Origin: Clostridium fallax
GTDB lineage: Bacteria; Bacillota; Clostridia; Clostridiales; Clostridiaceae
Assembly (NCBI RefSeq): GCF_900129365.1
Contig: NZ_FQVM01000006.1
Coordinates: 1-64,000, forward strand
Length of the DNA: 64,000 bases
Direction of reading: 5' to 3'
Each line of letters opens with the position of its first letter. Within the stretch, counting starts at the first letter, position 1. Made by a program: the position numbers and the translations under genes. The notes below the pieces were generated by a model, which was not told where the DNA came from, did no database searches, and saw nothing but the letters and a program-made list of their open reading frames with translations. Of this stretch, positions 19,242-30,200 are shown piece by piece.

Positions 19242-20462
19242 TTACTTAAAAATTATAGGACTTTTAAAGTAATCATCATTAAAATTTATATTGCTAGAAA
19301 TTAAACTGTAGGCATTAGTTGATTGTATATCTAGCTTTAACATAGAATCTTCTACCTTAGATGGAACCTTTGTAATAAGATTTATATTACCTTTGTTTTT
19401 AATTGCCTTTAAAATTTTACTGCCTTTTTTATTTAATCCTAAAACCCTTCCATAGGAAGGAGAAGTATCTCTAAGGTTTAAAATATTAAAATCATAAGTT
19501 CCTATAAAAATACTACAAAGGATTCTGTTTATTCTAGTATAGGTATATCTTTTAGATTTTATTTTTAAAATAAGTTCATCTAAAGAAGAGGAACTCCATA
19601 AACTTTTTAAAATTCTATTATCTAATCCTTCGGAAACTTCAGGAATGAATTTTAAGGCATCTGAATTAACTAATAAATTATATCTTATAAAAGGAAACAT
19701 AGAGTTAGGATCGGTAAAATAATTTCCTTCGTTTAAAAAGTTTTTTAAAATATTATAACTTTCATATGGTATAAAATCATGAATAGAAGATATATCGTTA
19801 TTTTTTAAACAAGCCTCTCTAATAGCTGTTGCACTAGCAGTTTTACTTTGTAAAAGTTTTTCGTTATAGTCAGAACCTTCTCTTTTTATTGTTAAAGGTT
19901 TTATTGAAGAATTTAGTTTTAGAAGGTTTTTTATATACTCCATGCCTAAAATATTATTTGAAGAATTCAAAATAATATCTATATCTTCAATTAATTGATT
20001 TTTTTCTTTAAAATAATCACTTAAAGCTAAACTTCTAGCTTTATGGAAGGGAAGACCTTCCTTACAATAATTTTTTAAGGATTCTTTAAAAAAGGAAGGT
20101 TCCTCTAAAAGAACATTACTTATAAGTTTTAAGTTTTTAATATCTCCAAGTTCACTTCCAAAACATAAAGAATCAACTACCCCTAGAGAGTTTAAAATTG
20201 ACACAGCTCCTTTGGCAAAAAACTCTGCTGAAGAAGTTGCAAATATTGAAGGAAGTTCTAAAACTAAATCAACGCCGTTAGATAAAGCCATAGAAGTTCG
20301 GGTCCATTTATCAACAAGAGATGGGATACCTCTTTGCATAAAATTTCCACTCATTATACATATAACAGCATCAGCTTCTGATAGATTTAAGCTTTTTTTT
20401 AGATGAAGTTTATGACCATTGTGAAAAGGATTATATTCAGTTATTATGCCAACTACTTTCAT
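19242..20462 (-). CDS. tmcAL: tRNA(Met) cytidine acetate ligase
   Basis: Starts MKVVGIITEYNPFHNGH, where the NPFHNGH nucleotidyltransferase motif binds ATP. TmcAL (YlbM) uses acetate to make ac4C34 in elongator tRNA-Met. The ATG at 20462 lies 5 bp after TAAGGAGG on the minus strand. A longer frame adds 62 hydrophobic residues upstream but removes this good ribosome site, so I reject it. The product is 406 residues. It is next to pta-ackA, whose acetate chemistry is a plausible link. Confidence 0.94.
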   Translation of the reverse strand: MKVVGIITEYNPFHNGHKLHLKKSLNLSEADAVICIMSGNFMQRGIPSLVDKWTRTSMALSNGVDLVLELPSIFATSSAEFFAKGAVSILNSLGVVDSLCFGSELGDIKNLKLISNVLLEEPSFFKESLKNYCKEGLPFHKARSLALSDYFKEKNQLIEDIDIILNSSNNILGMEYIKNLLKLNSSIKPLTIKREGSDYNEKLLQSKTASATAIREACLKNNDISSIHDFIPYESYNILKNFLNEGNYFTDPNSMFPFIRYNLLVNSDALKFIPEVSEGLDNRILKSLWSSSSLDELILKIKSKRYTYTRINRILCSIFIGTYDFNILNLRDTSPSYGRVLGLNKKGSKILKAIKNKGNINLITKVPSKVEDSMLKLDIQSTNAYSLISSNINFNDDYFKSPIIFK

Positions 20463-20669
20463 TTTTAACCTCCTTAAACTTACTATAAGGATATCATACA
20501 AGAATTTAATAAAAAGATAAATAAAAAACTTTTTTCTTAATTGTATGAAAAAATAGAAAATAAGAACAAAAAGGATTTTAACTTTTTCTTGTTGAAATTT
20601 ATGTTGTTTTAGGAGTATATTAATATATGTAGGTAGATATTTTGACATCTATTGAAAGGAGAAATGAAC

Positions 20670-21674
20670 ATGGAATTAATGAAACAAATATGGAAGGCAG
20701 CTAAAGCTAATAAAAAGAGGATTGTTCTTCCAGAAGGTGATGAAGAGAGAACTTTAATAGCAGCTGAAAAGATAGAAAAAGAGGGACTTGCTGATTTAAT
20801 TTTAGTAGGGGATAAAGAAGAAATAGAAAAAAAAGCTAAATCTTTAGGTGTAAACTTAGAAGGTATAACAATTGAAGATCCAAATAAATCAGAAAATCTT
20901 CCAAAGTATATAAATGCATTCTATGAGTTAAGAAAGAAAAAAGGAATGACTTTAGAAAAAGCAGAGAAAATAGTAAAGGATCCTTTATACTTTGGTACAA
21001 TGATGGTAAAACTAGATGATGCAGATGGTATGGTTTCAGGAGCAGTTCATACAACTGGAGATCTTTTAAGACCAGGACTTCAAATTATAAAAACTGCACC
21101 AGGAGTATCTGTAGTATCAAGTTTCTTTATAATGATGGTACCAGGTTCTAAATATGGTAAGGAAGGTATGTTATTATTCTCAGACTGTGCAGTTAATCCA
21201 AATCCAACAGCAGATCAATTAGCATCAATAGCAATAGCTACAGCTGATACTGCAAAACAATTATGTAATATGGAGCCTAAGGTTGCAATGCTTTCATTCT
21301 CAACAATGGGAAGTGCTGATCATGAATTAGTTGACAAAGTAAGAACAGCAACAGAAAAAGCAAAAGAACTTAGACCAGACTTATTAATAGATGGAGAAAT
21401 GCAACTAGATGCTGCTATAGTACAAAAAGTAGCAGATCAAAAAGCACCAAAAAGCCCAGTAGCAGGTAATGCAAATGTATTAGTTTTCCCAGATTTACAA
21501 GCTGGAAACATAGGATATAAATTAGTACAAAGATTTGCAAATGCAGAAGCTATAGGACCAGTTTGTCAAGGTTTTGCAAAACCAATAAATGATTTATCAA
21601 GAGGTTGTAGCTCAGATGATATAGTAAATGTTGTTGCATTAACAGCAGTTCAAGCACAAGCACAATCTAAATAA
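20670..21674 (+). CDS. pta: Phosphate acetyltransferase
   Basis: Converts acetyl-CoA to acetyl phosphate in the acetate fermentation pathway. The protein has the short class I Pta form (334 residues) with [10 protein letters not shown] at the N-terminus, [14 protein letters not shown], and the C-terminal [23 protein letters not shown] lies 8 bp before the ATG at 20670; an ATG two codons earlier is too close to the ribosome site. The upstream 200 bp to tmcAL is AT-rich with only weak promoter matches. Confidence 0.96.
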   Translation: MELMKQIWKAAKANKKRIVLPEGDEERTLIAAEKIEKEGLADLILVGDKEEIEKKAKSLGVNLEGITIEDPNKSENLPKYINAFYELRKKKGMTLEKAEKIVKDPLYFGTMMVKLDDADGMVSGAVHTTGDLLRPGLQIIKTAPGVSVVSSFFIMMVPGSKYGKEGMLLFSDCAVNPNPTADQLASIAIATADTAKQLCNMEPKVAMLSFSTMGSADHELVDKVRTATEKAKELRPDLLIDGEMQLDAAIVQKVADQKAPKSPVAGNANVLVFPDLQAGNIGYKLVQRFANAEAIGPVCQGFAKPINDLSRGCSSDDIVNVVALTAVQAQAQSK

Positions 21675-21703
21675 AAATTGTTATTTTGGGGAGGAATATA
21701 ATA

Positions 21704-22900
21704 ATGAATATTTTAGTAATAAATTGCGGAAGCTCATCTTTAAAATATCAACTTATAAAAATGGAAAATGAAGCAGTTTTAGCAAAGGGATTAGTAGAGA
21801 GAATAGGAATTGAAGGATCAATACTAACTCATAAAGCTAAGGGCGATAAATTTGTACAAGAAGAGCCTATGAAGGATCATAAGGATGCTATAAAATTAGT
21901 TTTAGAAGCTCTTATAGACGAAAATCATGGGGTTATAAAATCAATGGATGAAATTTCAGCTGTTGGTCACAGAGTAGTACATGGTGGAGAAAAATATTCA
22001 AAATCAGTTATAGTTAATGATGAAGTTATGAAAGAATTAGAAGCTTGTGCAAAACTTGCTCCACTTCACAATCCAGCTAATATAATAGGTATAAATGCAT
22101 GTAAAACTCTTATGCCAAATACACCAATGGTAGTTGTTTTTGATACAGCTTTCCATCAAACTATGCCAGAAAAAGCATATATGTATGCATTACCATATGA
22201 GTTTTATAAAGAACATCAAATAAGAAAATATGGATTCCATGGAACTTCACATAAATATGTTTCTCAAAAAGCAGCAGAAGCAATGGGAAAAGATATAAAA
22301 GATTTAAAAATGGTTACTTGTCATATTGGAAATGGTTCAAGCTGTACAGCTGTAGATGGAGGAAAATCAGTAGACACTTCAATGGGCTTTACTCCATTAG
22401 ATGGTTTAGTTATGGGAACTAGATCAGGAAGCTTAGATCCAGCAGTTGTAACATATTTAATGAAAGAATTAAACTGTTCACCAGATGAAGTTAATGACAT
22501 ATTAAATAAAAAATCAGGTTTAATTGGAATATCAGGTTTAAGCAGTGACTTTAGAGATATAAAGCAAGCTGCTTGGGATGGTAATGAAAGAGCTAAATTA
22601 GCAGTTGATATGTTAACTTATAGAATTGAGCAATATATAGGATCTTATGCTGTAGCTATGAAGGGATTAGATTGTATAGTATTTACAGCTGGAGTTGGAG
22701 AAAATGATTTTTACAGCAGAGGAATTGTTTGTAGAGATTTAGAATTCATGGGTGTTAAGATTGATGAAGAAGTGAACAAAGCAACAGTAGGTGACTTTGC
22801 TGAGCTTAGCACAAAGGATTCAAAAGTTAAAGTATTTGTAATTCCAACTAATGAAGAATTAATGATTGCTAAAGAAACTTTAGATTTAATTCAAAAATAA
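21704..22900 (+). CDS. ackA: Acetate kinase
   Basis: Forms ATP and acetate from acetyl phosphate. The start [17 protein letters not shown], the [24 protein letters not shown] and TAGVGEN motifs are all ASKHA-fold acetate kinase signatures. The ATG at 21704 follows GGGGAGGAATATA; an upstream in-frame ATG at 21686 would include the ribosome site itself. The product is 398 residues. It is coupled to pta with a 29-bp gap. Confidence 0.97.
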   Translation: MNILVINCGSSSLKYQLIKMENEAVLAKGLVERIGIEGSILTHKAKGDKFVQEEPMKDHKDAIKLVLEALIDENHGVIKSMDEISAVGHRVVHGGEKYSKSVIVNDEVMKELEACAKLAPLHNPANIIGINACKTLMPNTPMVVVFDTAFHQTMPEKAYMYALPYEFYKEHQIRKYGFHGTSHKYVSQKAAEAMGKDIKDLKMVTCHIGNGSSCTAVDGGKSVDTSMGFTPLDGLVMGTRSGSLDPAVVTYLMKELNCSPDEVNDILNKKSGLIGISGLSSDFRDIKQAAWDGNERAKLAVDMLTYRIEQYIGSYAVAMKGLDCIVFTAGVGENDFYSRGIVCRDLEFMGVKIDEEVNKATVGDFAELSTKDSKVKVFVIPTNEELMIAKETLDLIQK

Positions 22901-22915
22901 TATTATATAAATTGC

Positions 22916-22944
22916 TTGACTTTTAAAATGGTAGTTTATATAAT
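22916..22944 (+). promoter_or_regulatory. Strong candidate sigma-A promoter for the yceD-rpmF-plsX operon
   Basis: TTGACT and a perfect TATAAT are separated by exactly 17 bp, beginning 15 bp after the ackA stop codon. Confidence 0.85.
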
Positions 22945-22983
22945 AAATTGTGTTGTCAGTAAATATAAGATTTTTTAAGGAGT

Positions 22984-23487
22984 GTGAATTCGCTAAAGAT
23001 GGTAATAGATTTCTCAGATAACTATTTAAATGCAAAGAAATTTGATTATGAATTCACAATGGACTCTATCAAACTTGATGGAGAAGAAATAGTTCCACTA
23101 AAACCTATTAAGGTTATTGGTGAAGTTAGAGTACATGATAGTATAATAATTTTAAAGGCTAAAGTTAATACTTTATTAGAATTAACTTGTTCAAGATGCT
23201 TAGAAAACTTTTCTTTACCTATTGATTTAGAGGTAGAGGATAAGTTTACAAATAATACAAGTAAAGACTTAGGTGACGATGTTGCCTTAGTTTTAGGTGA
23301 TACACTTGATATCACTGATACTATTGTAAAAAATATAATATCAACCTTGCCTATTAAAAGACTATGTAGTGAAAACTGCAAAGGTCTTTGTCAGCAATGT
23401 GGTACAAATCTAAACAAAGCTAATTGTAATTGTGATAATGGAGATGTAGACATAAGACTGGCAAAACTTAAAGATTTGTTTAGCTGA
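22984..23487 (+). CDS. YceD/DUF177 family protein, 23S rRNA accumulation
   Basis: A 167-residue protein with the DUF177 cysteine pairs CSRC near residue 63 and CKGLCQQCG near the C-terminus, which probably bind zinc. The family is required for 23S rRNA accumulation or processing and nearly always precedes rpmF, as here. The start is uncertain: GTG at 22984 is very close to AAGGAG, while the ATG at 22999 is 16 bp from it. I keep the longer form. Confidence 0.9.
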   Translation: MNSLKMVIDFSDNYLNAKKFDYEFTMDSIKLDGEEIVPLKPIKVIGEVRVHDSIIILKAKVNTLLELTCSRCLENFSLPIDLEVEDKFTNNTSKDLGDDVALVLGDTLDITDTIVKNIISTLPIKRLCSENCKGLCQQCGTNLNKANCNCDNGDVDIRLAKLKDLFS

Positions 23488-23504
23488 TTTAAGGAGGTGT
23501 AATA

Positions 23505-23687
23505 ATGGGAAATCCTGCAAGAAAGACATATAGAGCTAGAAGAGATGCAAGAAGAGCTCAAAACTTCAAGTTAAGCTTACCAGGTATTGTTGAATGTCCA
23601 CAATGCCACGAAATGAAGCTTGCTCACAGAGTTTGCAAAAGCTGTGGATATTACAAAGGTAAGGAAGTTGTTGCTTCTGAAAAATAA
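23505..23687 (+). CDS. rpmF: 50S ribosomal protein bL32
   Basis: A 60-residue protein starting [18 protein letters not shown], with the zinc-binding pairs CPQC and CKSC of the C+ form. It follows the DUF177 gene by 17 bp with an AGGAGG site. Confidence 0.98.
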   Translation: MGNPARKTYRARRDARRAQNFKLSLPGIVECPQCHEMKLAHRVCKSCGYYKGKEVVASEK

Positions 23688-23712
23688 AGAAAGTCGTCAG
23701 ACTTTCTTTTCT
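23688..23712 (+). terminator. Terminator or attenuator between rpmF and plsX
   Basis: A GAAAGTC/GACTTTC stem with a four-base loop is followed by TTTTCTTT. Partial read-through would lower plsX expression relative to rpmF. Confidence 0.75.
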
Positions 23713-23743
23713 TTATATTTAAAAGAAAAAAAGGGGAGTTATT

Positions 23744-24748
23744 ATGAAGATTGCAATTGATGGCATGGGTGGAGATAATGCTCCAAAGGCTGTAGTTGAA
23801 GGATGTATCAAAGCTTTAAAAGAGTTTAATGATATAGAAATTTATATTACTGGACCAGAAGAAAGTATAAAGAACGAGCTTTCTAAACATGAATATGACA
23901 AAAACAGAATACAAATAATTAATGCAACAGAAGTAATAACTACAAATGAACATCCAGTTATGGCACTACGTAAAAAGAAAGATTCAAGTATAGTAAAGGC
24001 TTTAAATCTTGTTAAAAATAAAGAATGTGATGCTATAATTTCAGCAGGTAGCACAGGAGCTTTTTTAGCCGGTTGTACTTTAATTATAGGAAGAATTAAA
24101 GGGATAGAAAGACCTGCTATAGGGCCAGTTATGCCTGGGAAAAATGGAGCATTTATGATTATAGATGCAGGAGCTAATGTAGATTGTAAACCTCAATATT
24201 TAAAGCAATTTGGAGTTATGGGAAAAATATATTTTGAAAATATATTAGGACAAAAGAATCCAACAGTAGGACTTGTTAATATAGGAGAAGAAGAAGAAAA
24301 GGGAAATGAACTTACTAAGGCAACATATAAGTTATTAAAGGAAAGTGATTTAAACTTTGTTGGAAACGTTGAACCAAGAGAAGTTCCTACTGGAGATGTA
24401 AATGTTCTCGTTTGTGATGGCTTTGTAGGAAACACTATATTAAAAATGTATGAGGGAGTAGCAGGAACTTTATTAAAGACAATTAAAGATGAAATTATGG
24501 CTTCAACTATATCAAAAATTGGAGGCTTATTTTTAAAACCTGTGTTTACTTCAATAAAGAAAAAATATGACTATAAAGAGTATGGTGGCGCACCATTTTT
24601 AGGTGTAGAAGGTATTTGTATTAAAGCTCATGGAAGTTCAGATAGCAAAGCTTTTAAAAATGCTATAAAGCAAACTAGAATTTTCTATGAACATGATATT
24701 GTAAATAAAATAAAAAAAGATATTAACTCAAATAAAACAGAAGAGTAA
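23744..24748 (+). CDS. plsX: Phosphate acyltransferase
   Basis: Converts acyl-ACP to acyl-phosphate, the first step of phospholipid synthesis in Gram-positives. It starts [20 protein letters not shown] and contains [24 protein letters not shown] and [10 protein letters not shown], all family motifs. The length of 334 residues is normal. The rpmF-plsX-acpP-rnc order is conserved. No FapR gene or obvious FapR operator palindrome is seen. Confidence 0.96.
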   Translation: MKIAIDGMGGDNAPKAVVEGCIKALKEFNDIEIYITGPEESIKNELSKHEYDKNRIQIINATEVITTNEHPVMALRKKKDSSIVKALNLVKNKECDAIISAGSTGAFLAGCTLIIGRIKGIERPAIGPVMPGKNGAFMIIDAGANVDCKPQYLKQFGVMGKIYFENILGQKNPTVGLVNIGEEEEKGNELTKATYKLLKESDLNFVGNVEPREVPTGDVNVLVCDGFVGNTILKMYEGVAGTLLKTIKDEIMASTISKIGGLFLKPVFTSIKKKYDYKEYGGAPFLGVEGICIKAHGSSDSKAFKNAIKQTRIFYEHDIVNKIKKDINSNKTEE

Positions 24749-24805
24749 AAAGTTAAATTCAGAAAATAAAAAAAATTTTTTAGATAAATACATTTATAAG
24801 TTATA

Positions 24806-24834
24806 TTGACGACATTAAAGATATATAATATTAT
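24806..24834 (+). promoter_or_regulatory. Candidate sigma-A promoter of acpP
   Basis: TTGACG and TATTAT are separated by 17 bp, 30 bp upstream of the acpP start. Confidence 0.75.
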
Positions 24835-24864
24835 CTAATTAGACTTATAAATGGAGGTGAAAAT

Positions 24865-25095
24865 ATGTTAGATAGATTAAAAGAAATAATAGCAGATAAG
24901 TTAAGTATAAGTGAAGATGAAATAACTGTTGAGTCAGCTTTTATTGAAGACTTAGGTGCAGATTCATTAGATATAGTTGAACTTATTATGGCACTAGAGG
25001 ATGAACTGGATATAGAAATTCCAGATGAAGTAGCAGAGAAATTTGTTACTGTTGGTGATGTTTTAGAATATATAAAAGAACACCACGAAGAATAA
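24865..25095 (+). CDS. acpP: Acyl carrier protein
   Basis: A 76-residue acidic helical protein with the 4'-phosphopantetheine attachment serine in [10 protein letters not shown] (about Ser36). It shuttles acyl chains for fatty acid synthesis and supplies PlsX. It has a TGGAGGTGA site and its own promoter and terminator. Confidence 0.97.
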   Translation: MLDRLKEIIADKLSISEDEITVESAFIEDLGADSLDIVELIMALEDELDIEIPDEVAEKFVTVGDVLEYIKEHHEE

Positions 25096-25100
25096 ATTAG

Positions 25101-25125
25101 TCCCGCGAAATTGCGGGATTTTATA
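25101..25125 (+). terminator. Intrinsic terminator after acpP
   Basis: A GC-rich TCCCGC/GCGGGA stem with a six-base loop is followed by a T-rich run. Confidence 0.85.
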
Positions 25126-25198
25126 TTATTTAAATTTATTCTTGAATTTGTTTTAAAGCAAACTGAAGAATAAATCTTAAGGAGATGAAAATACAATA

Positions 25199-25951
25199 AT
25201 GCACAACTTTAACGTTAAAGAATTTGAAAAAAAATTGGGGCTAAATTTTAAAAATAAGTTTTTATTAGAAACAGCGTTAACACATAGTTCTTATGCTAAT
25301 CAATTTAAGGATAAACAAATTCAAGAATTAGCAGTTACAAAATCTTCTTCTGCAGCAATTAAAAATATTGAATACAATGAGAGATTAGAATTTTTAGGGG
25401 ATGCAGTACTTCAACTTGTAATTTCAGAATATCTTTTTGAAAATTGCAAAGATAAGCCAGAAGGGGAACTTACTAAAATGAGGGCTCTTATAGTATGTGA
25501 AAATTCTCTTTTTGAAGTGGCAAAGGAACTAAAACTTGGTGCTATGATAAGAATGAGTAAAGGTGAAGAATTAACTGGCGGTAGAGAAAGAATGTCTATA
25601 CAAGCAGACTGCGTAGAAGCTATAATAGCTGCTATATATTTAGACAGTGGATTTGAAAATGCTAAAGAATTTATAAAAGTTCACTTTGAAAATATAATAG
25701 ATAAAGCCTTAACTAATAAGCTTATATTAGATTTCAAAACAAGGCTTCAAGAAATTCTTCAACAAAATGGAGAAGTAGATATAAACTATGAATTGATAAA
25801 ATTTGAAGGACCACCTCATAGAAGAAAGTTTTACACTAAGGTAATCATTGATGATGTGGTTATGGGAGAAGGAGAAGGCTTTAGTAAAAAAGAAGCAGAA
25901 CAGAACTCTGCAAAAGAAGCTTTAAAAAAATTGGAGGAAATAAATGAGTAA
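25199..25951 (+). CDS. rnc: Ribonuclease III
   Basis: Cleaves double-stranded RNA. The signature NERLEFLGDAVLQL carries the catalytic acids. A second acidic site is DCVEAIIAAIYLD. A double-stranded RNA-binding domain occupies about residues 175-248. There is a moderately long loop before the signature (about residues 33-50). The length is 250 residues. The ribosome site AAGGAG is 14 bp before the ATG, longer than usual, but no better start exists. It overlaps the next gene by 8 bp. Confidence 0.96.
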   Translation: MHNFNVKEFEKKLGLNFKNKFLLETALTHSSYANQFKDKQIQELAVTKSSSAAIKNIEYNERLEFLGDAVLQLVISEYLFENCKDKPEGELTKMRALIVCENSLFEVAKELKLGAMIRMSKGEELTGGRERMSIQADCVEAIIAAIYLDSGFENAKEFIKVHFENIIDKALTNKLILDFKTRLQEILQQNGEVDINYELIKFEGPPHRRKFYTKVIIDDVVMGEGEGFSKKEAEQNSAKEALKKLEEINE

Positions 25952-26987
25952 AAAACATTACATAATTCCTATATTCGTTCCTCATGAAGGATGTCCTCAT
26001 AATTGTGTTTTTTGCAACCAAGATAAAATCACCGGGGAAGATCAAAAGGTTACAGGAGAATATGTAAAAGATACTATAGAAGAATATTTAAAAACAATAG
26101 AAAGAGAAGATTCTATTACAATTGAAGTTTCGTTTTTTGGAGGAACTTTTACTGCCATTAATATAGATAAACAAAGAGAATTATTAAAAGTAGCTAAAGA
26201 GTACAAAGATAAGGGTAAAATAGACTATATTAGATTATCAACAAGACCAGATTATATAGATGATTTTATATTAAATCATCTAAAGGATTATGGGGTAAAT
26301 ATTATAGAACTTGGAATTCAATCTTTAGACGAAGATGTGCTTTTAAAATCTGGAAGAGGTCATTCAAAAGAAGATGTAAAAAAGGCTTCTAAACTTATAA
26401 AGGATTACGGTTTTGTTTTAGGACATCAGATTATGCTTGGGCTTCCAGGAGATACTTTTGAAAAGGATATAGAAACTGTTAAAAAATCTATAGAAATGAA
26501 ACCAGAAATATGTAGAATATATCCAGCTTTAGTTATTAAGGACACCCCTATGGAAACTATGTTTAATAGAGGAGAATACAGACCTTATACTTTAGAAGAA
26601 AGTATAGAAATAACTAAAAAAATATATGATATGTATTTAGAAAAAGATATAAAAGTAATTAGAATAGGTCTTCAGCCAACGGATACAATTAATGAAGGTG
26701 GAGATATTGTAGAAGGCCCATTCCATCCAGCCTATAGAGAATTAGTAGAAGGAAGTATGTTAAATGAAAGAATATACTCTAATATTAAGAATTCTACTGG
26801 AGAAATAATCTTAAAAGTAAATCCTAAAACTATATCAAAGTTATATACTAATAAAAAACTTTATTTTAATAATCTTTGTAAAAGGATTAATGAAAAAGTT
26901 AAGTTAAGAGTTATTCAAGATGAGGAAATAAAAAAAGATACAATTGTTATAATAGATAGTGATAAAAATTACACAGTAAATATCTAA
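25944..26987 (+). CDS. Radical SAM protein, Elp3-like (clostridial, next to rnc)
   Basis: The cluster ligands are in CPHNCVFC (Cys18, Cys22, Cys25). FFGGTFT and ELGIQS are Elp3/HemN-like motifs for SAM binding. The protein has 347 residues and lacks an acetyltransferase domain, so it is not a full Elp3; tRNA modification is possible but not shown. It overlaps rnc by 8 bp and is closed by a terminator. The same neighbour pair (rnc, then this gene, then smc) is common in clostridia. Confidence 0.85.
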   Translation: MSKKHYIIPIFVPHEGCPHNCVFCNQDKITGEDQKVTGEYVKDTIEEYLKTIEREDSITIEVSFFGGTFTAINIDKQRELLKVAKEYKDKGKIDYIRLSTRPDYIDDFILNHLKDYGVNIIELGIQSLDEDVLLKSGRGHSKEDVKKASKLIKDYGFVLGHQIMLGLPGDTFEKDIETVKKSIEMKPEICRIYPALVIKDTPMETMFNRGEYRPYTLEESIEITKKIYDMYLEKDIKVIRIGLQPTDTINEGGDIVEGPFHPAYRELVEGSMLNERIYSNIKNSTGEIILKVNPKTISKLYTNKKLYFNNLCKRINEKVKLRVIQDEEIKKDTIVIIDSDKNYTVNI

Positions 26988-27040
26988 AGAAAAAGACTCC
27001 TTAGACCTTGAAATATAGGTGATAAAGGAGTTTTTCTTTT
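26988..27040 (+). terminator. Intrinsic terminator after the radical SAM gene
   Basis: AAAAAGACTCCTT pairs with AAGGAGTTTTTCTT around a loop of about 23 bases and ends in a T-rich tract. Confidence 0.8.
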
Positions 27041-27105
27041 ATATAAGAATATTGAAATTTTTAAATATATACTATAAACTAATAGAGAATAAGGAGTGGT
27101 AGAAT

Positions 27106-27201
27106 ATGAAGAAGAAAACAAGGGAAAAAATGACTAAAATATTAATAGGATTTGTTTTAATTACTTTCATATTGACATTATTACCAGTACTATTTAGATA
27201 G
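27106..27201 (+). CDS. 31-residue single-pass membrane peptide before smc
   Basis: An AAGGAG site lies 9 bp before ATG. The ORF encodes a basic start (MKKKTREKMTK) followed by one hydrophobic helix (ILIGFVLITFILTLLPVLF) and a terminal Arg. The arrangement resembles the tiny DUF4044-type peptides found beside smc or rnc in Firmicutes, but I cannot confirm the family. It ends 18 bp before smc, with smc's own ribosome site between, so cotranscription is likely. Confidence 0.7.
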   Translation: MKKKTREKMTKILIGFVLITFILTLLPVLFR

Positions 27202-27219
27202 TCTAAAAGGAGTGGACGT

Positions 27220-30200
27220 ATGTTTTTAAAATCTCTTGAAATAAGAGGGTTTAAGTCTTTTGCTGATAAAACAGAACTTGGCTTTAAAAAAGGGGTAACT
27301 GCAGTAGTAGGACCTAATGGTAGTGGAAAAAGTAATATAGCAGATGCTGTAAGATGGGTTCTAGGAGAACAAAGTGTTAAGACTTTAAGAGGTGGAAAAA
27401 TGGAAGATGTAATATTTTCCGGTACTCAATATAGAAAGTCTTTAGGCCTTGCAGAGGTATCATTAACTTTAGATAATGGTGATGGAGAACTATCTACAGA
27501 ATATTCTGATGTTACAGTAACTAGAAGAATATTTAGATCAGGAGAAAGTGAGTATTTAATAAATAATACTCAGTGTAGACTTAAAGATATAAATGCTTTA
27601 TTTATGGATACTGGTATAGGAAAAGAAGGATATTCTCTAATTGGACAAGGTAAAATAGATGCAATACTTAGTGGAAAACCAGAGGAGAGAAGAGGGCTTT
27701 TAGAGGAAGCCGCAGGTATTGTAAAATATAAAACAAGAAAGCAAGAAGCAGAGAAAAAGTTAAGTAATACGGAACAAAATCTTATAAGAATAAATGATAT
27801 AATTTCTACTTATGAAGAAAGACTTGAACCTTTAAGAATTGAAAATGAAAAGGCAAAACTTTTTTTAGAATTATCTAATAAATTAAAGGATAGAGAAGTT
27901 TCTATTTTAGTACACAAGATTAAAAAAAGTGAAGAAAAAATAAATTCTCAAGAAAAAATAATAGATGATATAAAAAAAGAAAATGATAAATTAAAGGAAG
28001 ATTTAAATTCTAATAAAAGTTTATTAGAGGAAAAAGAAAATAGATTAGAATCTTTAGAGAAAAATTTCAATGAAGAAAAGATGACTTACTATAAAAATAA
28101 AGAAGATAGTGGAGAGCTAATATCAGAAATTGAAATTCTTAAAGAAAGAATAAAAAATATAAAAGAAACAATAAATAATAATGAAAAATTATTTTTAGAA
28201 TATAAAGAAAAGTTTAACACCTTAAAGGTTAGCAAAGATAAATTAGAAGATGATTTGCTAGAAAGAAGTAAAATACAAAAGGATTTAAATTTAGAAATAG
28301 AACAATATGAAAAAAGTATTAGAGATGAAAACAATTATATAGAAGAAAAGAAAAAATTATTAGTTTCTATTATAGAGGAAAAATCTAAAAGTGAAAAAAG
28401 TTTTGTAGAAATAAATAAAGATTTATTAATTATTAATAATGAAATAGAAAATGCGGAAATTAATTTATCTTCTCTAAAGGATAACTATAAAAATCATGAA
28501 AATTCTATGACTATAAATATATCTACTAAGGATATGGTATCTAAAAAGATAGAAAGTGATAGAGAAAATATATATGATCTTAAAGAGAAGATAAAAAATA
28601 AAAATAAGGAAATATATAAAACAAATGAAGATATAGCTTTCCTTGAAAAAGAGCACAAGATTTTATCTAATAATTATAATAAGCTTGAAGCTAATAAGAA
28701 TATATTAACTAGATTAGAAAAACAATATGAAGGATATACAAAATCAGTTAAGTATTTAATGGAACATTTAGAAAAAGGTTTTATAAAGGTTTCCTCTTGT
28801 AGTGTTTTAGGAGATATAATAAAGGTTCCTAAGGATTATGAAACAGCTATTGAAATAGCTTTAGGAGGAGCTATTTCTAATGTTATAACAGAAAATGAAG
28901 AAGATGCAAAAAAACTTATCTCATATTTAAAGGAGAAAAAACTTGGAAGAGCTACTTTTCTTCCTCTTACAATAATAAAAGGTAAGAGATTATCTTTAGA
29001 GGATAAATTAAAAAAAGCTTCAGGGTATATAGGGCTTGCATCAGATTTAATAGAGTATGATATAAGATTTAAAAATATAATTGAAAATATTCTTGGAAGA
29101 ACTGTTGTTTGTGCGGATATGGATACGGCTTTAAAGGTAGCTAAGATAATTAATTTTTCTTATAAAATTGTAACTATAACAGGAGAAATAGTAAATCCAG
29201 GTGGAGCTTTAACAGGAGGCAGTATCTATCAAAAAAATACTAGTATAATTAGTAGGAAAAGAGAAATTGAAGATATTACTATCAATATTGAAAAAGCTAA
29301 ATTAGAATTAGAAGTAAAGGAAAAGGAAATCCTAAAAAATAAAAACATTCTTAGAACTTACCAAGAGGAGATAATTACTTATAATGATAATATTCATAAA
29401 ATCAATGTTAATATTGCAACTTTAGAAAACGAAATAAGAAATATAGAAAAAGATATATTAAGAATTAGAAATTTAATTAAAGCCTCAGAAAATGAAATTA
29501 AATTTAATGATGAAAAAATAGAAAAATTATCTTTAAAGTATGATGAAAAGAAAAAAACTATAGAAGATATTAAGGATAAAAATATAAAAAGAGATGAAAC
29601 TATAAAAATCTTAGAATTAAAAATAGAAAATAAAGAAAATAAGATAAAATCTAAAAAAGAGCTTATTACAGAAAAGAAAATTTTAAAAGCTCAGGTTGAT
29701 GAAATAGTAATTAATAAAATTTCAGAAATTAAAAGAATAGAAAAAGAAATAGAAGAATTAGAAGAAAAAATAAAGTTTATAGAAAATAATAAAAAACAAT
29801 GTGATGAGAGTATAAAAAATTTTACTAAATCAATTGAAAATAAAAAAATAAGAATCAGTGAAATCAAAGAGGAGATAATATCTCTTGAAGAAAAGTTTAA
29901 AGTTACAGAAGTTGAAAAGTTAAAGATTAAAGAAGATATAAAAAAATTAAACAGTTCAATTGAAGGACTGTTTATAGAAAACAGAAAAGTGGAAGATGAA
30001 ATTCATAAAAATCAAGTTATAAAAATCAAGCAAGAAGGTGAAAGAGAAAATTATATAGGAAGGTTAAATGAAGAGTATTCTTTAACCTATGCAGAGGCTT
30101 CTAATATAGCTTATGAAATAGAGAATGAAGATATGGTATCTAAGGAAGTAGCTATTTTTAAAGGTAAGATTTCAAAGCTTGGAAATGTAAATGTAAGTGC

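Noticed and set aside
20463..20648. A 62-residue hydrophobic N-terminal extension of TmcAL
   Set aside because: The extension removes the excellent TAAGGAGG site placed just before the ATG at 20462, and family members start at MKVVGIITEYNPFHNGH.
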